A stretch of 26,166 bases of DNA from a virus. Within the stretch, counting starts at the first letter, position 1; every line of letters starts with the position of its first letter. This document shows, piece by piece, positions 22,254 through 26,166 of the stretch. The position numbers and the translations under genes are program-made. The notes beneath the pieces are model-generated. The model made no database searches. It saw nothing but the letters and a program-made list of their open reading frames with translations, and was not told the origin of the DNA. The stretch lies in IMG/VR virus record IMGVR_UViG_3300047562_001616, positions 1 through 26,166 of that record; one strand, written 5' to 3'.

Positions 22254-23641
22254 TGCCAGCACAGGCAGGAAATAAAGAAAATACAGGTTTGGAGAAAATT
22301 CAAGACTTTAATACGGCGTTGGCGAAAGCCCTTCCTGATACATTTAAATTTAGGACTGAAGTACAATTAATAACAAAAAGCTTTGAGTTTTTAAATAACC
22401 GGCTTGGCGAAGGTTTTGAGGAATTAAATAAACTGCAAACAATGCAAGCGGCACTTAACAAAACTTTGGGAAAAGATGGTTTTGACGCAGTAAATAATAT
22501 TAGCGACGCATTTGTAAAATTGAATCAGGCCATGCGTGGTATTGAGGAGGCAAATATTCAAGGTGCTTTTGAAGGCATTAGAAAATCATTTGCGTTGACG
22601 AATAAAGAAATTGTTGAGCAAGCTGGTAGCACAGCCAAGCTTAAAAAAGCAATGGATGAAGCTTCCAAATCCATAGCAAAAAACTCAAATGTGATTGATC
22701 AATCAAAATTGGTTGATTTTACAAATAAGTTTACTTTTCAAACAAATAGTGCTGTTGATACGTCTGAAAAATTTGGTGAAAGATTGGTTGGTCTTGCTTA
22801 CAGACTTGGACTTCCAAATGAGCAGTTATTAACTTTAGGTCAAAATATGTTGTCCACCGGCAACTATTTTGGTGAGATAAATGGTAAAATTGAAGAAGCA
22901 ACTTTAAAGGCAACTGCATTTGGCCGAGCTTTGGGAACAACTGGCGATGTTGTTAATAAACAATTGGCGAGTATGCAAACAATCTCTGGCAGACAGCAGT
23001 TGGCGGCACGCTTATCTCAGATTGGCTCAATGGTTGGAGTTGATATTGATATATCAAAGTTGATGAGCGCTGACCCTGACGAACAAAGGCAGGGGTTGCG
23101 TGATGCTTTGAGAAAGTTTAGTTCATCTTCTAAAAATTTAACAGCAGCACAACAAAGAGCATTATCATTAAGTCTTAGCACGGCATTACCTTCTTTTGGG
23201 CGCGAAGCAATACAAACAGCGCTTGTAAGAGGTGTGGATATTGAAGACGCACAGAAAAAGATTGATGCAGCTAAAGATGATGTAAAAAAGGGCGCAATAA
23301 CTGAAGAAATGCGGCGACGCGCCACGACTTTTGAAAAAATGCGCGCACAATTTATTGCCGCCGAACGCAGACCGGTTGCTAATAAACAGCTTGAGGCGAT
23401 AGGCAAAGATTTTAATAGTGCTTCAGATAAATTTACAAACGCAGTAATAGGTTTCTCTAAAACAGCTGACAATCTCGCCGCGGCCATCGGCGCCAAGGAG
23501 GGAATAAAAGAAATTACAGAAATCCTCGCACCATTGGTGAAACTCGCTAAAGAAAATATTACCAACGAGGCGGTAGTGAAAGCGCTCTCGCTCGCCGGGT
23601 TGAGCCTTGGTTACCAAGCGGTCAAACCCCAAACAAAATAA
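22253..23641 (+). CDS. Tape-measure / hub protein candidate
   Basis: 462 residues with a strong GAGGAGG ribosome-binding site. The chain is almost wholly helical, with many Ala/Lys/Gln/Leu and repeated coiled-coil stretches (FEFLNNRLGEGFEELNKLQTMQ, AFVKLNQAMRGIEEANIQGAFEGIRK, TAKLKKAMDEASKSIAKN), and mildly hydrophobic Ala/Gly-rich helices near the end (SLAGLSLGYQAV). That composition and the place directly after the tail chaperone genes fit a tape-measure protein (T4 gp29 is 590 residues). No T4 gp29 sequence motif is obvious, so the call rests on composition and synteny. The last about 50 codons are notably more GC-rich than the rest. Confidence 0.62.
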   Translation: MPAQAGNKENTGLEKIQDFNTALAKALPDTFKFRTEVQLITKSFEFLNNRLGEGFEELNKLQTMQAALNKTLGKDGFDAVNNISDAFVKLNQAMRGIEEANIQGAFEGIRKSFALTNKEIVEQAGSTAKLKKAMDEASKSIAKNSNVIDQSKLVDFTNKFTFQTNSAVDTSEKFGERLVGLAYRLGLPNEQLLTLGQNMLSTGNYFGEINGKIEEATLKATAFGRALGTTGDVVNKQLASMQTISGRQQLAARLSQIGSMVGVDIDISKLMSADPDEQRQGLRDALRKFSSSSKNLTAAQQRALSLSLSTALPSFGREAIQTALVRGVDIEDAQKKIDAAKDDVKKGAITEEMRRRATTFEKMRAQFIAAERRPVANKQLEAIGKDFNSASDKFTNAVIGFSKTADNLAAAIGAKEGIKEITEILAPLVKLAKENITNEAVVKALSLAGLSLGYQAVKPQTK

Positions 23642-23659
23642 AATAATTTTTTATTTAAT

Positions 23660-23667
23660 CTATTTAT
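23660..23667 (+). promoter_or_regulatory. Putative late promoter -10 (CTATTTAT) almost touching the next start codon
   Basis: AATCTATTTATTGTATGG: only three bases separate the octamer from ATG 23671. The 12 bases CTATTTATTGTA are identical to those at 9824-9835. If it works as a promoter, the transcript would begin at or inside the start codon region, giving a leaderless or 5'-truncated message for that gene. Confidence 0.45.
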
Positions 23668-23670
23668 TGT

Positions 23671-24519
23671 ATGGCATTATCAGTAAAAAATCCCTTTACA
23701 CTTGGGAACACAGTAGAAGGTTTGTTGGGCGGTGGAACTGCCCTAGCCGATGCATTATTGTCAGGTCCCGGCAACGATCCAACACTTAACACTGCATTAC
23801 CAGCAGAAGCTTCTTTAAGAAATAGATTAAATTTTGCCAATATAAAAATAGGTTTTCCAACAAGTGGTGGTCCGCTTCCACTTGCCAATGTAATAACGGC
23901 AACTGCTTTAACCTTTCCAGCTTATTTAACAAACTTTATTCAGACTTTTAGTACAGGTTTTTCGTCTATACCAGTTTATGGTAGAAATGATGCAATTCCC
24001 ACCTATAAGGGGACAACAAGGTCAATTATAGTTGGATTAAAAATACCTTGTTTTGATGAACAAGATGCAAATGAAAATATGAAAAAATTAAATATTTTTA
24101 TTAAAAATATCTATCCTCATTATAATGAGTTTAAAGGTGATTTGATTATGGGATCACCACCATTGGCAAGGGTTAAATTTGCAAACTTGATTGTAGATCC
24201 GAGAATTTCCTTTAGAGGGTTATTGGGATACATTCAAAATTTTTCGTTTAGCTTTAATGCTCAAGATGGGTTTTTTATGGATAAGGACGAAGGATCGGGC
24301 GGTAATTTGTTTTTCAGAGAATTAAGCATTTCTTTTACACTCAATGTTTTACACGAAAAAGTAATCGGAACAATTGATGGTGAAGCAAATAATCCATCAG
24401 ATTTTCCCTTTAGAGTAAAACACGATATTTTTAACCCAGTACAACAAAGAAGCGCAACTGATTTAAAAAAACAGTTTGGATTATCTGGGGATTTAAGCGA
24501 AGCTAAAATTTTAAGATAG
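23671..24519 (+). CDS. Baseplate tail-tube cap-like protein
   Basis: 282 residues. Residues 1-70 are Gly/Leu-rich and flexible. The body has a pattern seen in tube-cap/inner baseplate proteins of aquatic T4-type phages: IPVYGRNDAIPTYKGTTRSI, then LNIFIKNIYPHYNEF, SPPLARVKFANLIVD, LLGYIQNFSFSFNAQDGFF and ISFTLNVLHEKVIG. In T4 the equivalent step is done by gp48/gp54, which also have the tube fold; direct similarity is not visible, so the T4 name is not assigned. No Shine-Dalgarno precedes ATG 23671; the motif CTATTTAT is immediately upstream. Confidence 0.65.
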   Translation: MALSVKNPFTLGNTVEGLLGGGTALADALLSGPGNDPTLNTALPAEASLRNRLNFANIKIGFPTSGGPLPLANVITATALTFPAYLTNFIQTFSTGFSSIPVYGRNDAIPTYKGTTRSIIVGLKIPCFDEQDANENMKKLNIFIKNIYPHYNEFKGDLIMGSPPLARVKFANLIVDPRISFRGLLGYIQNFSFSFNAQDGFFMDKDEGSGGNLFFRELSISFTLNVLHEKVIGTIDGEANNPSDFPFRVKHDIFNPVQQRSATDLKKQFGLSGDLSEAKILR

Positions 24520-24527
24520 GTGATTAA

Positions 24528-24878
24528 ATGGCATCAAGATACGAAAAAACAGGTATTACCTCCTTAAACGATATAGATTATCGCAAAGTCTATTGGGATA
24601 AATTTGACAAAGGCAGAAGATCTTACATACCTGTTTTTCAAACAACAGAAATTCAATATCCCACTTTTGAACAAATTTTACAGCTTAACTATAAAGAATA
24701 CGTTTGGGGTATGGGTGATAGGTATTATAAACTGGCTGCTTCTTTTTATGGGGATGCAAGATATTGGTGGATTATAGCTTGGTTTAATAAAAAACCAACC
24801 GAATCACACATAAAGGTGGGTGATATTATTAGAATACCAACTTCTTTAGGCGACATTTTGGCTGCTATGGGGTATTAA
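24528..24878 (+). CDS. Baseplate protein with LysM-like domain (gp53/gpX-like)
   Basis: 116 residues, AGGTG ribosome-binding site. The C-terminal part (YVWGMGDRYYKLAASFYGDARYWWIIAWFNKKP, then IKVGDIIRIPTSLGDIL; residues about 58-110) is a LysM-like fold with the typical D-x-Y-x-LA...Y-x-D...W-x-I-x-x-x-N and G-x-x-I-x-IP positions. LysM-bearing small tail proteins such as P2 gpX and the C-terminal part of T4 gp53 link wedge to hub in the baseplate. Placed between the tube-cap-like and large baseplate genes, it fits a wedge/hub connector. Confidence 0.75.
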   Translation: MASRYEKTGITSLNDIDYRKVYWDKFDKGRRSYIPVFQTTEIQYPTFEQILQLNYKEYVWGMGDRYYKLAASFYGDARYWWIIAWFNKKPTESHIKVGDIIRIPTSLGDILAAMGY

Positions 24879-24879
24879 A

Positions 24880-26166
24880 ATGTCTAGTGAGTTAGAATAT
24901 TTTTATCCAATTGACACATCAGATGGCGTAACGAAAGAGCAGGCCTTTTTAAATCAAATATTGGTTCCAAAAATAAGCAATAACGGACACGAACTTTCAC
25001 AATTTTTCAAAACAGAAGAAGTTGTGGTGGATGCTGAAAAACAGAGAAGCAAAAAAGCAAACGACAAAATTGTTTGTTTGAATGGAGAATATGAATGTGA
25101 TTTTGAAAATTATTTAAGAAATTCAAAAATTAAAGATAGAAAAGATCACGTTGAATTTATGCAACAAATAAAACCACATGAATTGGCTGCTTTAAGTCCA
25201 TATGCAAGATTTTATGTTGTAGATGCAAAAAATCTTAAAAAATCAAATTTTAAACAATCGTCAATACCAATCTCTTTTGGAAAAGGTTTTGATTTAGATT
25301 TTTTTCTCAAGAATACAAAATCATCATCACGCGGCGAAGGCGCAGGTATTGTTTCTATTCAAGCAAACCGTGTTTATAATATCACTGGTGATTACGACCC
25401 AATTACTTTAAATGCACAATTTTTCTTTTCATCATATGAGGTTTTGGTCAATAAGTTGGCAGTAGAGAAAGAGCATTTGGCCGGGTTTAGTTATGGCGGC
25501 AACAATCAACTTGCAAGATCTTTTTCATCTTCAGGTTTTGCCAACAAAGTGCAAGACCTAAGATATACAGAACTACTAAAAAGAAGTGATGATTTTAAAC
25601 TTGTTTTAGAATATGGATGGAATTATACACCAGGGATTGCGAGCGATATTTTAAGTCCAAAACAAAAAGAGCTTATTGATAAGTATGAAAAAGTATATTA
25701 TAAAATATCGCCAATAACACATACAATTAACTTTAACGAAGACGGAAGTTTCACACTCAATGTAACATATGTCCCAGCGCCATTAAGAGATTTAGAGATA
25801 AAACCTGGTGTAAAAGATACAATTTTTGATTTAATCATAGAACAAAAAAATTTCTCAATAGACGAAAAAAATGTTAGTGATATACGAAAGAAAATTAAAG
25901 ATTTAAAAGATAATATAAAAAAGGTTAATAAGGACCTTAAACTAACTCCAAACGATCAAACTCTCAAAGACGAGTTGAATACATATAACGCAAAATTAAA
26001 AGAATACGAAGCCGCCCTCAAAAGAGCTCTGGTTGATAAAACGCCAGTAATCACAAAATATATTATAGATGAGTTTCATAAAATAAACTTATTCAATTCA
26101 TACAAATTATTAATAAAAGAAGAAAATGATACCATAACAAGTAATCTCACCCTTAAAGTGGGCGAA
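24880..26166 (+). CDS. Large baseplate protein, 3' partial
   Basis: ATG 24880 follows the upstream stop by one base. The frame is open for 429 codons to the window end, so the gene continues. The product starts MSSELEYFYPIDTSDGVTKE. A strand-rich domain covers about 100-310, with ISFGKGFDLDFFL, GIVSIQANRVYNITGDYDPITLNAQFFFSS (split), FKLVLEYGWNYTPG and ITHTINFNEDGSFTLNVTYVPAPLRD, a layout seen in baseplate hub/wedge proteins. A Lys/Asp/Glu coiled coil follows at about 325-385. The module neighbours (tube cap, LysM protein) support a baseplate role. I cannot assign a T4 number. Confidence 0.78.
   Translation, partial: MSSELEYFYPIDTSDGVTKEQAFLNQILVPKISNNGHELSQFFKTEEVVVDAEKQRSKKANDKIVCLNGEYECDFENYLRNSKIKDRKDHVEFMQQIKPHELAALSPYARFYVVDAKNLKKSNFKQSSIPISFGKGFDLDFFLKNTKSSSRGEGAGIVSIQANRVYNITGDYDPITLNAQFFFSSYEVLVNKLAVEKEHLAGFSYGGNNQLARSFSSSGFANKVQDLRYTELLKRSDDFKLVLEYGWNYTPGIASDILSPKQKELIDKYEKVYYKISPITHTINFNEDGSFTLNVTYVPAPLRDLEIKPGVKDTIFDLIIEQKNFSIDEKNVSDIRKKIKDLKDNIKKVNKDLKLTPNDQTLKDELNTYNAKLKEYEAALKRALVDKTPVITKYIIDEFHKINLFNSYKLLIKEENDTITSNLTLKVGE

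Noticed and set aside
23017-23565. 182-codon minus-strand ORF opposite the tape-measure candidate
   Set aside because: Shadow of an Ala/Lys-rich coding frame; no ribosome-binding site, no antisense neighbours, and the + strand gene has a strong RBS.
23636-23656. AT-only hairpin AAATAAAA/TTTTATTT as terminator after the tape-measure candidate
   Set aside because: The stem has no G-C pairs and overlaps the stop codon; too weak to call.

Overview
The window is a densely packed, single-strand (+) block of the morphogenesis genes of a T4-type contractile-tailed bacteriophage (myovirus), not a bacterial chromosome. The DNA is AT-rich, genes abut or overlap (several ATGA and TAATG junctions), every convincing gene points the same way, and no tRNA, CRISPR array, insertion sequence, integrase or attachment site is visible. 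Conserved T4-like products (terminase, portal, prohead protease, scaffold, major capsid protein, neck proteins, sheath, tube, hub) are well diverged from T4 itself, and their style together with a phage-encoded ribosomal protein bS21 recalls aquatic/marine T4-superfamily phages. The host cannot be named from this sequence.

Layout. 1-1298: three small genes (secreted/membrane-anchored protein, zinc-ribbon protein, unknown) ahead of the packaging motor. 1298-4904: large terminase and portal. 4906-8065: head-assembly accessory genes (helical protein, unknown, small membrane protein with a CPMCMGFW motif, a probable 36-codon gene in a GC-rich island, unknown, prohead protease, unknown). 8073-9803: bS21, a virion-like protein, a lectin-fold-like protein and a small unknown. 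9856-12760: scaffold/core protein and major capsid protein, ended by a strong terminator. 12898-14250: two single-gene units (a probable capsid-surface protein and a Lys/Pro-repeat protein), each bounded by terminators. 14351-17110: neck genes gp13-, gp14- and gp15-like. 17163-22102: sheath, two tandem tube paralogues, gp26-type hub/chaperone. 22113-26166: a small chaperone-like ORF, a tape-measure candidate, a tube-cap candidate, a LysM/gp53-like baseplate protein, and the start of a large baseplate protein cut by the window end.

Regulation. The octamer CTATTTAT or a one-base variant (heptamer CTATTTA, usually preceded by AA) occurs at 8259, 9824, 12834, 13940, 14324, 17130 and 23660, in each case just before a virion gene. 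It divides the region into units matching functional modules. Three of the sites sit directly behind a rho-independent terminator, two of these in nearly identical terminator-motif cassettes. I read the octamer as the likely late promoter -10 element of this phage, comparable in role to T4 TATAAATA but different in sequence.

Most interesting points: the putative late-promoter code and repeated terminator-promoter cassettes; a possible programmed (-2/+1) frameshift at an 8-T run joining the gp26-like chaperone to a downstream small ORF; the GC-rich island at about 6600-6666 that is either a Cys-rich micro-protein, a structured RNA, or both; phage bS21 with a late-promoter motif embedded in its 3' end; tandem tail-tube paralogues; and a 991-residue sheath.
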